A stretch of 64,000 bases of DNA from Capsulimonadaceae bacterium (GCA_031292625.1 JARLGU010000032.1:32797-96796); one strand, 5' to 3'. Positions 36,345 to 45,135 are shown, counted from the first letter of the stretch. Made by a program: numbers and translations. Notes: generated by a model from the letters alone, not told the origin.

Positions 36345-36716
36345 ATGGCGATTAGCTCTATAGATGTCCGAGCGGCGCACGACAAGCTGACGACTGGAAA
36401 GACTGTCCTCGTGGATGTTCGCGCCCCAGGGGAATACGGGAGCGGCCACGCGGCGGGCGCCGTGAACGTCCCGCTGGGCAAGCTTGAGCGCAGGATCGGA
36501 GAGATCCCGGCTGACCGCCCGGTTCTCGTCATCTGCCAATCCGGCCGTCGCAGCGAAATCGCCGTCGCGACGCTACGATCGCTCGGCCGCAAGAACGTCG
36601 TCAACGTTCTTGGCGGGACGGCGGCCTGGCGACAGGCGTCGCTCCCGATCGAGCGCACGCCGCGCAGCCCGGTCATGGAAAAGATCGCGGCGCTATTTCG
36701 CGCAAAAGGACGTTAA
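36345..36716 (+). CDS. Rhodanese-like sulfurtransferase
   Basis: A 123-residue single-domain rhodanese. It has DVRAPGEYGSGHAAGAVNVPLG and the active-site loop C64-QSGRR in VICQSGRRSEIAVATLR, a persulfide-forming C-x4-R loop. The C-terminus matches YgaP-type domains (NVLGGTAAWRQASLPIER). With ArsR, RND pump and DUF2892 it forms an operon that suggests a response to sulfide, persulfide or a thiophilic metal (inference). Confidence 0.92.
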   Translation: MAISSIDVRAAHDKLTTGKTVLVDVRAPGEYGSGHAAGAVNVPLGKLERRIGEIPADRPVLVICQSGRRSEIAVATLRSLGRKNVVNVLGGTAAWRQASLPIERTPRSPVMEKIAALFRAKGR

Positions 36717-36753
36717 CTTCGGGTTGCGCTCAGGACAAAGAGCCAAACGTGAG

Positions 36754-36788
36754 AAAAGGCGCCTCCCGTAACCGGGAGACGCCTTTGT
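36754..36788. terminator. Bidirectional terminator
   Basis: A stem AAAGGCGCCTCCCG (36755-36768) pairs with CGGGAGACGCCTTT (36773-36786) with one mismatch and a TAAC loop. It separates the rhodanese operon (+) from rpsR (-). Confidence 0.75.
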
Positions 36789-36800
36789 GTTCATTGACGA

Positions 36801-37073
36801 CTAATCCGCGACGAACGGCAGGAGAGCGATCTCTCGAGCCCGCTTAATCGCGGTTGCGAGCGCACGCTGATGCTTCGCGCACGTTCCTGTCTTTCGCCGG
36901 GGCTCAATCTTGCCGCGCTCCGACGTGTACCGCTTCAGCTTCATCGCGTTCTTGAAGTCGATGTACGTCGTCTTGTCGACGCAAAAGCCGCAAACTTTGC
37001 GCCGCTGCCGGCGGAACTTGTTCTGCTTGCGCGCTCCGGATGGTCCGGAGTCTCGATTACCATAACCAGCCAT
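36801..37073 (-). CDS. rpsR: Ribosomal protein bS18
   Basis: A 90-residue 30S subunit protein that binds next to bS6 on 16S r[65 protein letters not shown] is diagnostic. The N-terminus is extended and basic. It contains a possible zinc-binding set of Cys (C-x2-C and GTC). It is third in rpsF-ssb-rpsR. Confidence 0.97.
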   Translation of the reverse strand: MAGYGNRDSGPSGARKQNKFRRQRRKVCGFCVDKTTYIDFKNAMKLKRYTSERGKIEPRRKTGTCAKHQRALATAIKRAREIALLPFVAD

Positions 37074-37137
37074 GTGTATGTATCCTCAGGTTCTTTTCCA
37101 AATATACCAGCGGCGTCCAATGGGCGCCAGGCTTCGC

Positions 37138-37704
37138 TTACTCGTCCGCAAAAGGATCGTCAAGCTCGGCGTCCGCGGCGAAAGCATCCCCATCGTGATC
37201 GGAATGTCCAGCTGCGTCGGGAGCAGGCCTGCGGGCCGGCGCCTCGGCAGGCGCACCGGCCGGCGGCGCTGGGCGCCTGCCTTCCGATCCCCCCGCATAG
37301 GTCCGTGCACCACCGCCGCCGCCCGTATAGCCGCCGTGCTCGTGATGTCCTTCTTCGCCGCCCTGCGCCTCGCGAGGCCGATCCAGCGACTTGAGCTGAT
37401 CGACCACCACTTCCGCGACACGCCGGTTGCCGCCATCCTGCGCGACATACTGGCGGATCTGAAGGCGTCCTTCGATCGCTACCAGACGTCCCTTGCCCAG
37501 GTAGTTGGATGCAAACTCGGCGGCTTGACGCCACGCGACGATATCAATAAAATCCGCCTGCTTCTCCTGACCGGATTGCCGCGCTTCCGCGGACATCGGC
37601 CGATCGACCGCCAGACGGAAAGTTGTTACCGGAATACCGCTTGGTGTCCACTTGGCTTCAGGATCGTTCGCCAACCGGCCTATCAAAATTACTTTGTTAA
37701 ACAT
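37138..37704 (-). CDS. ssb: Single-stranded DNA-binding protein
   Basis: A 188-residue SSB. The OB fold covers about residues 1-110 (NKVILIGRLANDPEAKWTPSGIPVTTFRLAV; DFIDIVAWRQAAEFASNYLGKGRLVAIEGRLQ), followed by a Gly/Pro/His-rich disordered linker and the acidic protein-docking tip DDPFADE. It coats ssDNA and recruits repair and replication partners. ATG 37704 has AGGAG at suitable spacing. It lies between rpsF and rpsR, a conserved order. Confidence 0.96.
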   Translation of the reverse strand: MFNKVILIGRLANDPEAKWTPSGIPVTTFRLAVDRPMSAEARQSGQEKQADFIDIVAWRQAAEFASNYLGKGRLVAIEGRLQIRQYVAQDGGNRRVAEVVVDQLKSLDRPREAQGGEEGHHEHGGYTGGGGGARTYAGGSEGRRPAPPAGAPAEAPARRPAPDAAGHSDHDGDAFAADAELDDPFADE

Positions 37705-37802
37705 CACACCGACTCCTTACCTGGTCCATTTTGTCCTTACACAACAAAGATATCTTGCCAACTGAAACAACGTAAGCGGCATCGCAACTTTTCCGCGCCG
37801 GC

Positions 37803-38315
37803 TTATGCCTCGGCGTCGACCTCGACAGCTTCCTCGGCGACAGTTGCCTCGGCGACGGTCTCTTCGGCGACTGCGGCAACGGCTTGGGGCTCCGGGGCGA
37901 CCTCGACCACCGCGACGACAGGCTCCGTGCTCGCAACCGGCGCAACGGGCGCTTCCGCGCTCACGACAGCGGTATCGGGGCGATACAGACGGGGAGCGGG
38001 CTCAGCCGAGACATACTCCTCATCGGGACGAACCACGATTGAACGGAGAGTATCCTCACTGATGCGGAAGACGCGCTTGAGTTCGGCCTCGACCGCCGGC
38101 AACGCACGGAAATGGGTAACGACGTAGATGCCTTCGGAGTAACCGCTGATTGCGTAGGCCAACCGGCGGCGCTCCCAAATGTCGGTTCGTTCGATAACGC
38201 CGCCCTGACTGGTAATCAGATTGGTGTATTTATCGACGATGGCCTGAAGCTGTTCGTCGGTCTTATCGGGCGCAATGATGTAGACGACTTCGTAGAAACG
38301 AATTGTGTTGGGCAT
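37803..38315 (-). CDS. rpsF: Ribosomal protein bS6 with acidic tail
   Basis: A 170-residue bS6. The folded part (YEVVYIIAPDKTDEQLQAIVDKYTNLI ... YVVTHFRALPAVEAELKRVFRISEDTLRSIVVRPDE) ends near residue 100. It is followed by about 65 residues rich in Ala/Val/Glu/Pro (VAEETVAEATVAEEAVEV). bS6 tails are often acidic, but this one is unusually long. First gene of rpsF-ssb-rpsR, preceded by a long structured leader that pairs its ribosome-binding site. Confidence 0.96.
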   Translation of the reverse strand: MPNTIRFYEVVYIIAPDKTDEQLQAIVDKYTNLITSQGGVIERTDIWERRRLAYAISGYSEGIYVVTHFRALPAVEAELKRVFRISEDTLRSIVVRPDEEYVSAEPAPRLYRPDTAVVSAEAPVAPVASTEPVVAVVEVAPEPQAVAAVAEETVAEATVAEEAVEVDAEA

Positions 38316-38391
38316 TCTGTGGAATGCACCTCCTCCCTATGGATGATCGAATCAGCCCCATGCACGTGCAGGGGCAGGAAGGAGCAGAACC
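38312..38391 (-). promoter_or_regulatory. rpsF leader structure masking the ribosome-binding site
   Basis: On the minus strand CTCCTTCC (38377-38384) can pair with the Shine-Dalgarno GGGAGGAG (38330-38337). They enclose a hairpin made of CCCC and GGGG around TGCACGTGCA (38355-38374). The start codon lies in a second stem GCATTC-CACA-GAATGC (38312-38327). A feedback site for the S6:S18 complex in rpsF leaders is known in many bacteria; this could be a version of it, though the conserved CCG bulge was not located. Confidence 0.5.
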
Positions 38392-38478
38392 GTTGCTTTA
38401 GTTTTTCGGCAATGCTCAAACACGATCCAGTGCAAAGCGCCCCAAAGAGTGCTTGCCGCAGATCGTATCAATCGAGAA

Positions 38479-38487
38479 ATTATAGCA
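38479..38487 (-). promoter_or_regulatory. Extended -10 promoter of rpsF-ssb-rpsR
   Basis: On the minus strand TGCTATAAT forms an extended -10 (TG-n-TATAAT), with TATAAT at 38479-38484. The -35 region is poor. It gives a leader of about 155 nt before rpsF. Confidence 0.55.
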
Positions 38488-38688
38488 CCGGGACAGGCGC
38501 AATTGAGCAAAAGCGCGAAAGAAAAGCGCAAAGCAAGTCGGCAAGCTCGTTGCGGACGTCGTTTGCATTCGACATGGGCGAACATCAACTTGTCGCCGCC
38601 GTCGCTGGTTCCGTCGATCGCTGGAAAGGTCGCGTGCGGAAGCGCGAGAGCTCGATGTCGCAGTTTGCAAAGGCCCGCGCACGGCGTG

Positions 38689-39102
38689 CTATGCGGCGGC
38701 GAGGTCGATGTCCAGGCAGCCATACGCGGCAAGTTCGAGCGACGCCGCGTTTTCCTTAACGAACTCCCCGCCCAGCAGCGAACACAGTGCATCGAACTGG
38801 CATCGAGTCAGTTTGTTTGTGGCGTAAAGCGCGTCCAGCTTCCCAAGGAGGATGAGCTTTACATCGTTATCCAGCAGATCGTCTCGCCGCAGCATTTCGA
38901 TGATCTGCTTATTATTCTCGGCAAATACCGCATTGTGCTCGGACATGGCGCCCTCATCGTTCACAGCCGGACAATCGTTTTCCGACCCCTTGAAGCGGCC
39001 GTTGAGACGGCAGAAATCTCGCGCAGCCTGTCCGTAATTGTCGGGCAGATCGCTCCCGCTCAACACTGTGTATGGCTGCATAGAGCTGATTTTTTCTTCC
39101 AC
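38689..39102 (-). CDS. Hypothetical protein
   Basis: A 137-residue cytosolic protein with no recognised domain. It is mostly helical and acidic, with protein-like segments such as NNKQIIEMLRRDDLLDNDVKLILLGKLDALYATNKLTRCQFDALCSLLGGEFVKE. It is GTG-initiated, and the alternative start is the Met at codon 8. It lies divergently from ffh and upstream of the rpsF promoter on the same strand. The opposite-strand frame has poorer composition. Confidence 0.5.
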   Translation of the reverse strand: MEEKISSMQPYTVLSGSDLPDNYGQAARDFCRLNGRFKGSENDCPAVNDEGAMSEHNAVFAENNKQIIEMLRRDDLLDNDVKLILLGKLDALYATNKLTRCQFDALCSLLGGEFVKENAASLELAAYGCLDIDLAAA

Positions 39103-39174
39103 AAAGTTCGACCGCCTCGCGAAAACTCGAAAGCAGCCAGGCGCACATTCATTTATTGCAGTTTCATCTTCTTC

Positions 39175-39204
39175 TTGACATCCCTAAGCGCCCCCCGGTA
39201 TACT
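39175..39204 (+). promoter_or_regulatory. Sigma-70 promoter of ffh
   Basis: A -35 TTGACA (39175-39180), 18-bp spacer and -10 TATACT (39199-39204), 33 bp upstream of the ffh ATG. Confidence 0.75.
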
Positions 39205-39237
39205 AGATCGATCAATTCTGGGTTAATGATCTTCTAA

Positions 39238-40674
39238 ATGTTCGAGAGCCTTTCGGAAAAACTTCAGAGTGCGTTTGCGCGGTTGGGTGGCCGAGGGGTT
39301 CTCAGTGAAGAGGTCGTTGACAAAGCCCTCCACGAGGTTCAACTCGCCCTGCTCGAAGCCGACGTGAACTATCGCGTCGTCAAGGGTTTTATCGCGCGTG
39401 TTCGCGAACGCGCTACGGGCTCAGACATATTAAAGGGGCTTGAGCCGGCTCAGCAGGTCATCAAGATTGTCGATGAAGAGCTGACCGCGCTGCTTGGCGG
39501 CGACGACGAAGCGACAAAGCTTGTCTTTGCTCCTAAGCCGCCGACCATTATTATGCTGGTCGGCCTGCAGGGATCCGGTAAGACGACGCATGCCGGAAAG
39601 CTCGCGGCATTCGTGCGGAAACAGGGGCGCAACCCCATCCTGGTCGCGTGCGACGTCTACCGTCCGGCCGCGATCAAGCAGTTGGAAATTGTCGGCGAGC
39701 AGGTCAAGACGCCTGTTTTTACGAAGGGCGACCAAATCGACCCGGTCGACATTGCGCAAGAAGCGGTTGCGGAAGCTAGTACGTCCGGCCGGGATGTCGT
39801 CATCATTGACACGGCGGGCCGCTTGCAAATTGACGACGCGTTGATGGATGAGCTGAAGCGGATGAAGGCGGCGGTAAAGCCGACCCAAATCCTGTTGGTG
39901 CTCGACGCAATGACTGGCCAGGAAGCGGTCAATGTCGCCAAGGGATTTACGGACTCGCTGGATGTAGACGGCTTCATCCTGACGAAGTTTGACAGCGACA
40001 CGCGCGGCGGCGCGGCGCTCTCGCTGAAGACGATTGCGAACAAGCCGATCAAGTTTATCGGCGTCGGCGAAAAAATGGATGCGCTCGAAGCGTTCCATCC
40101 GGACCGGATGGCCTCGCGCATTCTGGGTATGGGCGATATCTTGTCGCTCATCGAGAAGGTCGAGACGGAAATCGACCAAGAGCAAGCTGCGGCGATGGAG
40201 AAGAAGCTCCGCGCCAACCGGTTTAACTTCGAGGACTTCCTCGAACAGATGCAGCAGATCCGGAAGCTGGGGCCGCTGGATAAGCTTTTGGGGCTCTTGC
40301 CTGGAGTTGGAACGCAACTCAAGGATGTCCAGTTCGATGAAAAGCAGATAAAGCGCGTCGAGGCCATGATCCTTTCGATGACGCCCGGAGAGCGCAACGA
40401 TCCGTCGATATTGAGCGGGTCCCGGCGGCGGCGAATTGCCGCTGGAAGCGGAACCACGCTACAGGAGATAAACAATCTCGTCTCGCGCTTTGAGCAGATG
40501 AGGAAGATCATTGGTCGCGGTCTCAACGATCCTCGTGCGATGCAAGCAGCGCAGGCGGGAGGATCGCCGTTCGCGTTGCCAGGTGTCCGTCCTGACGGCA
40601 TCGGCAAGCACGCGGCAAGCAACCGGCGGCACAAGAACAACAAGAAACAACGAAAGCTGCCGTTCGGACGTTGA
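39238..40674 (+). CDS. ffh: Signal recognition particle protein (SRP54)
   Basis: A 478-residue SRP GTPase that binds signal peptides and 4.5S RNA for cotranslational membrane targeting. N domain: LSEKLQSAF and LLEADVNYRVVKGFI. G domain: GLQGSGKTTHAGKLA (P-loop), DTAGRLQ and TKFDSDTRGGAALS. The methionine-rich M domain runs from about 330 (FEDFLEQMQQIRKLGPLDKLLGLLPG; GSGTTLQEINNLVSRFEQMRKI). The length is typical plus a basic tail. No obvious ribosome-binding site precedes the ATG. Confidence 0.97.
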   Translation: MFESLSEKLQSAFARLGGRGVLSEEVVDKALHEVQLALLEADVNYRVVKGFIARVRERATGSDILKGLEPAQQVIKIVDEELTALLGGDDEATKLVFAPKPPTIIMLVGLQGSGKTTHAGKLAAFVRKQGRNPILVACDVYRPAAIKQLEIVGEQVKTPVFTKGDQIDPVDIAQEAVAEASTSGRDVVIIDTAGRLQIDDALMDELKRMKAAVKPTQILLVLDAMTGQEAVNVAKGFTDSLDVDGFILTKFDSDTRGGAALSLKTIANKPIKFIGVGEKMDALEAFHPDRMASRILGMGDILSLIEKVETEIDQEQAAAMEKKLRANRFNFEDFLEQMQQIRKLGPLDKLLGLLPGVGTQLKDVQFDEKQIKRVEAMILSMTPGERNDPSILSGSRRRRIAAGSGTTLQEINNLVSRFEQMRKIIGRGLNDPRAMQAAQAGGSPFALPGVRPDGIGKHAASNRRHKNNKKQRKLPFGR

Positions 40675-40724
40675 CGGTATTTTGCCGGATCGGTCGCTCG
40701 ATAAGAGGCTGGTCGACCGGGCAA

Positions 40725-40756
40725 GAAGCCATCCAAAACATGTTTTGGCTGGCTTC
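40725..40756 (+). terminator. Hairpin between ffh and rpsP
   Basis: GAAGCCA-t-CCAAAACA pairs with TGTTTTGG-c-TGGCTTC to form a near-perfect palindrome across 40725-40756. It is followed by TAATAGTCTTTTAT. It could terminate or attenuate between ffh and the rpsP-trmD-rplS genes. Confidence 0.55.
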
Positions 40757-40808
40757 TAATAGTCTTTTATCAGCAATGCAGAATCTAGAATAAAGGGAAT
40801 AACGAAAC

Positions 40809-41123
40809 ATGTCAGTGAAGATTAGACTTAAGAGAATTGGAGCTACGAAGCGGCCATTTTACCGGATCGTCGTCGCCGATAGCCGCGCGCCCCGGGACGG
40901 TCGTTTCATCGAAACGCTTGGCTATTACAACCCATGCGTCGAGCCCTGCGAGCTGAAGCTGGACGCGGAACGCGCCAAGCATTGGCTGAGCGTCGGCGCT
41001 CAACCGACAGATACGGCCGGCAGCCTCCTCAAGAAGGAAGGATTGCTTGCACGGTCCACGCCCAGAGCCGCGAGCGCCAAGAGCGTCGCCAGCGAGAAAG
41101 CCGCGGAAACGGCCGCAAGCTAA
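40809..41123 (+). CDS. rpsP: Ribosomal protein bS16
   Basis: A 104-residue 30S protein with the canonical start [40 protein letters not shown] and [21 protein letters not shown], followed by an Ala/Ser/Lys/Glu tail of about 20 residues. First of the classic rpsP-khpA-rimM-trmD-rplS order. Confidence 0.97.
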   Translation: MSVKIRLKRIGATKRPFYRIVVADSRAPRDGRFIETLGYYNPCVEPCELKLDAERAKHWLSVGAQPTDTAGSLLKKEGLLARSTPRAASAKSVASEKAAETAAS

Positions 41124-41255
41124 GGCTTTTCGCCAGCTGTATAATGAGTTCTGCGGCCTTTTGAACTGGACCAGCGCTGATGAGACCGCTATCTAATGCA
41201 GAAGCACGATCGCAAAAGATAACGCTCCAATGGCGGAGTGAGCGAGGAGTAGTAA

Positions 41256-41489
41256 GTGAAAGCATTGATCGAATACATTGTGAAGGCGCTAGTTGACGAG
41301 CCTGAGCAAGTATCTATCACCGAGGTTCCAGGAGACGAGGCAACGACGTTCGAGGTCCACGTTGCACCGACCGACCTGGGCAAGGTGATCGGGAAACAAG
41401 GGCGTATCGCTAACGCGTTGCGAACTGTCGCAAAGGCCGTTGCCATGAAAGACAAGCGGAAGGTCTATCTCGAAATCGTTGCCGAATAA
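41256..41489 (+). CDS. khpA: KH-domain RNA-binding protein
   Basis: A 77-residue single KH-domain protein. LIEYIVKALVDEPEQVSI and the KH signature GKVIGKQGRIANALRTVAKAVA are present. KhpA-type proteins bind RNA, usually with KhpB, and affect cell size and ribosome-associated functions. It lies between rpsP and rimM as in many bacteria. Confidence 0.95.
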   Translation: MKALIEYIVKALVDEPEQVSITEVPGDEATTFEVHVAPTDLGKVIGKQGRIANALRTVAKAVAMKDKRKVYLEIVAE

Positions 41490-41511
41490 CTTGGAGCCGC
41501 CGTCGATAGTC

Positions 41512-42210
41512 ATGCCGCAGACACAATTTGAAACACTCGTAGGTTCGATAATCGGCGCGCATGGCGTCCAAGGCACCGTCAAGGTTAAGCTGGCGACTCC
41601 AACTGCTCTGGCCCTGATCGTACCGCCTAAGCGGGCCAATGCGGACCAATCCAAGCCGGCGATTGCCGTTTGGGTTGGCTCGTCGCCGGAGAGCGGCGGG
41701 ATCTACCGGGTCATTTCCGCTAAGCGCCAGGAGCCTAAAGAACTTTACCTGGTGCGCTTCGTCGAAGCGAATGATCGGACAGCCGCGGAAGCGCTTGTCG
41801 GCAAACGCATCTACGCACCCGATGATCGTCGATTGCCGCTCGATGCCGATGAATATTACGTTCAAGACTTAATCGGCTTGAACGTCGTTGCGGATAGCGG
41901 ACGAAGCTTGGGCAAGGTTGTTCAGGTCATTCCAAACCCGGCCAACGATGTGTATGAAACGGATGCCGGCGCGTTGATCCCGGCCGTTAAAGCCTTCGTC
42001 GTGAAGGTCGATCCGAAGAACGGTCAGATCCTGGTGCACGACATTCCGGGCCTGATGCCGGAAGAGCAAGAGCCCGCGGAACCCGGTGAGCAGGCTGACG
42101 GAGTACCTACGGGCGACGCGACGGCGCAGCCTATGAATGACGAACCGGCCGCGGAAGAGCCGGCAGGTCTCGCCCTGATTAAGACGCGCCGCTTTGGCGG
42201 CAAGCGGTGA
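41512..42210 (+). CDS. rimM: 16S rRNA processing protein RimM
   Basis: A 232-residue 30S maturation factor that binds uS19 near the head domain. The N-terminal domain starts [20 protein letters not shown], and the PRC-barrel follows from [38 protein letters not shown]. The last 50 residues form an acidic, Pro/Glu-rich extension absent from short RimM proteins. ATG 41512 is preferred over the TTG at 41479. Its stop overlaps the trmD GTG start. Confidence 0.93.
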   Translation: MPQTQFETLVGSIIGAHGVQGTVKVKLATPTALALIVPPKRANADQSKPAIAVWVGSSPESGGIYRVISAKRQEPKELYLVRFVEANDRTAAEALVGKRIYAPDDRRLPLDADEYYVQDLIGLNVVADSGRSLGKVVQVIPNPANDVYETDAGALIPAVKAFVVKVDPKNGQILVHDIPGLMPEEQEPAEPGEQADGVPTGDATAQPMNDEPAAEEPAGLALIKTRRFGGKR

Positions 42211-43064
42211 AAATCGATATCGTAACAATCTTCCCGGACACGATCCGGACGGCTGTCGGGTACAGTATCCTGGCGCGCGCTCAGGCAGAGTCCATCGTGA
42301 CCGTATCGGCAGTTGATTTGCGCGATTTTACGCAGGACAAGCGGCGGACGGTGGATGACGCGCCGTATGGCGGAGGCGCCGGGATGGTGCTTAAGCCGGA
42401 ACCGGTTTTCGATGCGGTCGAGTCGCTCATGGGCGAACAAGGCGGCGCCAGAGTTCTGCTGATGACGCCGCAGGGCAGGCCGTTCACGCAGGATATTGCG
42501 CGTGAATTGTCCGCGGAGCAACATCTTGTGATCCTCTGTGGTCACTACGAGGGATTTGACGAAAGAATTCGCGAGCATCTGGCAACCGACGAGATCAGTA
42601 TCGGCGATTTCGTGTTGACTGGCGGAGAATTGCCGGCGCTGATCATCGCGGATGCCGTGACGAGACTGCTGCCCGGAGCAATCGGCAACGAGGGCTCTCT
42701 GGGCGATGAAACGTTTGAACAGGATCTGCTCGAATATCCGCAATACACGCGTCCGGTGACGTATCGCGGATGGACCGTACCGGACGTGCTGCTGTCGGGC
42801 CATCATGGCGAGATCGCCAAATGGCGGCTCGAGCGGCAGAAGGAACGCACACGGGCGCGCCGCCCTGACTTATGGGCGCGCTACGCACAACGTGAGCGGG
42901 AAGCCATGGAATTGGCCGCGAAAGAGCGGGCAGCGAAGCGCAAGAGGTCCGTTGCCAAGGCCGGCAGTACGGAGACTACGGCGCACGACCAGGATAATCC
43001 GGCAATGCCGGACCGAGACGCGCTCGACATGCAGCGCAATGATCTGACTGAGGAGATAGGTTAA
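42207..43064 (+). CDS. trmD: tRNA (guanine-N1)-methyltransferase TrmD
   Basis: A 285-residue SPOUT methyltransferase that makes m1G37 in tRNAs. [74 protein letters not shown] and the GTG start overlapping rimM are all standard. About 45 extra C-terminal residues, charged and low-complexity, follow the normal end. Confidence 0.97.
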   Translation: MKIDIVTIFPDTIRTAVGYSILARAQAESIVTVSAVDLRDFTQDKRRTVDDAPYGGGAGMVLKPEPVFDAVESLMGEQGGARVLLMTPQGRPFTQDIARELSAEQHLVILCGHYEGFDERIREHLATDEISIGDFVLTGGELPALIIADAVTRLLPGAIGNEGSLGDETFEQDLLEYPQYTRPVTYRGWTVPDVLLSGHHGEIAKWRLERQKERTRARRPDLWARYAQREREAMELAAKERAAKRKRSVAKAGSTETTAHDQDNPAMPDRDALDMQRNDLTEEIG

Positions 43065-43069
43065 CTATA

Positions 43070-43441
43070 ATGCATCCATTGATCGCTGAGATTGAAAAAG
43101 CGCAAACGAAGGCTGGCGTCCCAACATTCGACGCTGGCGACACCGTGAAGGTCCACTACAAAGTGGTCGAGGGCGGCAAAGAGCGCATCCAGGTCTTCGA
43201 GGGCGTTGTCATTGCCACCAAGCAAGGCAACGAAGCGCGCAACTCGTTCACCGTTCGCAAGCACACCAACGGCGTCGGCGTCGAGCGCGTCTTCCTGTCC
43301 AACTCGCCCCGCATCGACAAGATCGATGTAACGCGGCGGGGCGACGTTCGCCGGGCCAAGCTGTACTATCTGCGCGGCTTGGTTGGCAAGGCGGCTCGTA
43401 TCAAGGAAAAGCGATCGTTCGCGCACGCCGCCGCAAAATAG
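43070..43441 (+). CDS. rplS: Ribosomal protein bL19
   Basis: A 123-residue 50S protein at the subunit interface. [33 protein letters not shown] and [57 protein letters not shown] are diagnostic. It begins 5 bp after trmD. Confidence 0.97.
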   Translation: MHPLIAEIEKAQTKAGVPTFDAGDTVKVHYKVVEGGKERIQVFEGVVIATKQGNEARNSFTVRKHTNGVGVERVFLSNSPRIDKIDVTRRGDVRRAKLYYLRGLVGKAARIKEKRSFAHAAAK

Positions 43442-43446
43442 ACACG

Positions 43447-43500
43447 GCACGCTGCCGCCCATGCCGCCAGAACGAATACCGTTCGGGCATGGGCGCGTGC
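43447..43500 (+). terminator. Large hairpin after rplS
   Basis: GCCCATGCC (43457-43465) pairs with GGCATGGGC (43486-43494), extended by outer pairs GCACGC-type (from 43448) with GCGTGC (to 43500). It is followed by TTGTTC. It probably reduces readthrough from the ribosomal operon into lepB. Confidence 0.55.
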
Positions 43501-43537
43501 TTGTTCAGACGGACAATCAGGATCGACAGAACAACTC

Positions 43538-44509
43538 ATGACCGAACTCTCGCAGCGACTCGCAGACGTTCACATTAGCACGATCAGCCTTTTCGTGATC
43601 GTACTCACGGTAATCCGGCTCCTTCTGATCCGGCGCAATTCGTCTTTTGCGAGAGCCATCGTCGAAATGGCCGATGCCGCGCTGTTCGCTTCCGTTCTGA
43701 TGTTCATGATCGTCCTGCCGTTCCTCGTCAAGTCGTTCTACATCCCATCAGGCTCGATGCGGCCCACCCTCGTCGATGACGACCATATTCTCGTCAACAA
43801 ATTCCTTTACAGAGCAAAGACGCCCCAGCGAGGCGATGTCGTCGTCTTTACGGCGCCGGATCAGGCCCTGGCTACCGCGGCCGAACATCCCGATCCAGGC
43901 GGCGCGCCGACGGACTACATCAAGCGTCTGATCGGCTTACCCGGCGACATCGTGGAAGTGCATGCAGGCGTCGTTAAACTCGGCCCTGTCGGCTCTCAGC
44001 AGATCAAAACTCACCAGGATGTGCGAAGTATCCTCCAGATCCTCGACAACGACCGGCAGCATGTCAAGTTCGAGCCGGATGGAGTGGAGATATGGGACGG
44101 CTCGTCGAGCACCCCGCAAAGGATCGACAAGGATCAACTTGCCGACAAGCTCGGCTTTGCGGGCCAGCCGATCGAGATCGACCCGGGATATGTTGTGCGC
44201 AACGGCAAGCGCCTGAACGAACCTTACATCGCCGAAGATCCCGAATACGACCTTAAAGTCGTAAACGGAGAGTCGCTCATCCGCGACGACCGCGGCGTCC
44301 ACGTCGACGGCCAGGACTTCGAGGGAGGCTACCGGGGCTTTATCGCCGCGCAAAGCAATCCCATTCCGCCCGGCGAGGTCATGGTTTTCGGCGACAACCG
44401 CAACGACAGCAACGACAGTTCACGATGGGGACCACTCGAACAGAACAGACTCGTGGGCAGGGCGTTCCTGATCTTCTTCCCGTTCGACCGCGTCGGCGTC
44501 ATTCGATAG
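43538..44509 (+). CDS. lepB: Signal peptidase I
   Basis: A 323-residue membrane serine protease that removes signal peptides. Two N-terminal helices (ISLFVIVLTVIRLLLI; LFASVLMFMIVLPFLV) lead to the nucleophile S73 in IPSGSMRPTL and the general base K129 in YIKRLIGLPGD. The C-terminal box VFGDNRNDSNDSSRWG is present. An insertion of about 60 residues between the lysine box and box E makes it longer than minimal SPases. rnhB follows closely. Confidence 0.95.
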   Translation: MTELSQRLADVHISTISLFVIVLTVIRLLLIRRNSSFARAIVEMADAALFASVLMFMIVLPFLVKSFYIPSGSMRPTLVDDDHILVNKFLYRAKTPQRGDVVVFTAPDQALATAAEHPDPGGAPTDYIKRLIGLPGDIVEVHAGVVKLGPVGSQQIKTHQDVRSILQILDNDRQHVKFEPDGVEIWDGSSSTPQRIDKDQLADKLGFAGQPIEIDPGYVVRNGKRLNEPYIAEDPEYDLKVVNGESLIRDDRGVHVDGQDFEGGYRGFIAAQSNPIPPGEVMVFGDNRNDSNDSSRWGPLEQNRLVGRAFLIFFPFDRVGVIR

Positions 44510-44520
44510 CCGATCCCTGG

Positions 44521-45135
44521 TTGTATGAAAGCGCCTGTTGGGCCGAAGGGTTCCAGCGGGTCGCGGGAGTCGATGAGGTCGGCCGGGGACCGCTCGCCGG
44601 CCCCGTCGTAGCCGCTTGCGTCATTCTTCCTCCAGACTTCGACACCGAGGGCATCAACGACTCCAAAAAGCTGACCGCCCGCGCTCGCGAAGCCGCTTAC
44701 GAGCGGATTACCGGCGGCGCCGCGGCCTGGGCGCTGGGCATGGCCGATGCCGGCGAGATCGACAAGATCAACATCCTTCGCGCGACGCACGTCGCCATGG
44801 CTCGCGCCATGGCGGCTCTGATGCCGCAGCCGGATTTTCTCCTCGTGGACGGCCTCCCCGTTCCCGGCCTCCCCTGCCCTAATCAGCGCGCGCTCGTCGG
44901 CGGCGATGCCCTCTCCGTGTCGATCGCCGCAGCCTCGATTGTGGCGAAAGTGACGCGAGACAGGATGATGGTGGAGGCAGATGAATGCTACCCGCAGTAC
45001 GGCTTTGCAGGCCACAAGGGCTACGGCAGCGCATCGCACATTGCCGCCCTTCGCGAACACGGCCCCTGCCCGCTCCATCGCCGGTCTTTCAGCCCCGTGG
45101 CTCAGGTTCTCGCCCGGCAGCTTGCACTCGGGTAG
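44521..45135 (+). CDS. rnhB: Ribonuclease HII
   Basis: A 204-residue enzyme that nicks RNA-DNA hybrids at ribonucleotides. The DEVGRGPLAGPVVAA motif (GVDEVGRG) carries the first two carboxylates; NDSKKL, LLVDG and SIVAKVTRDR follow. The TTG at 44521 is chosen because it follows lepB by 11 bp and gives the usual length. An ATG at 44425 would overlap lepB by 85 bp and add a non-conserved arginine-rich leader. Confidence 0.9.
   Translation: MYESACWAEGFQRVAGVDEVGRGPLAGPVVAACVILPPDFDTEGINDSKKLTARAREAAYERITGGAAAWALGMADAGEIDKINILRATHVAMARAMAALMPQPDFLLVDGLPVPGLPCPNQRALVGGDALSVSIAAASIVAKVTRDRMMVEADECYPQYGFAGHKGYGSASHIAALREHGPCPLHRRSFSPVAQVLARQLALG

Noticed and set aside
37708..37802. Expected rplI gene near rpsR
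   Set aside because: No rplI-like frame is found; rpsR is followed directly by a terminator and the convergent rhodanese operon.
37072..38127. 351-codon plus-strand frame over ssb and rpsF
   Set aside because: Antisense to two certain genes; its Ala/Ser/Thr runs mirror the low-complexity tails of rpsF and ssb.
38449..39237. 262-codon plus-strand frame before ffh
   Set aside because: It contains the ffh promoter and overlaps the more protein-like minus-strand frame at 38689-39102; the composition is Arg/Ser/Ala-rich.
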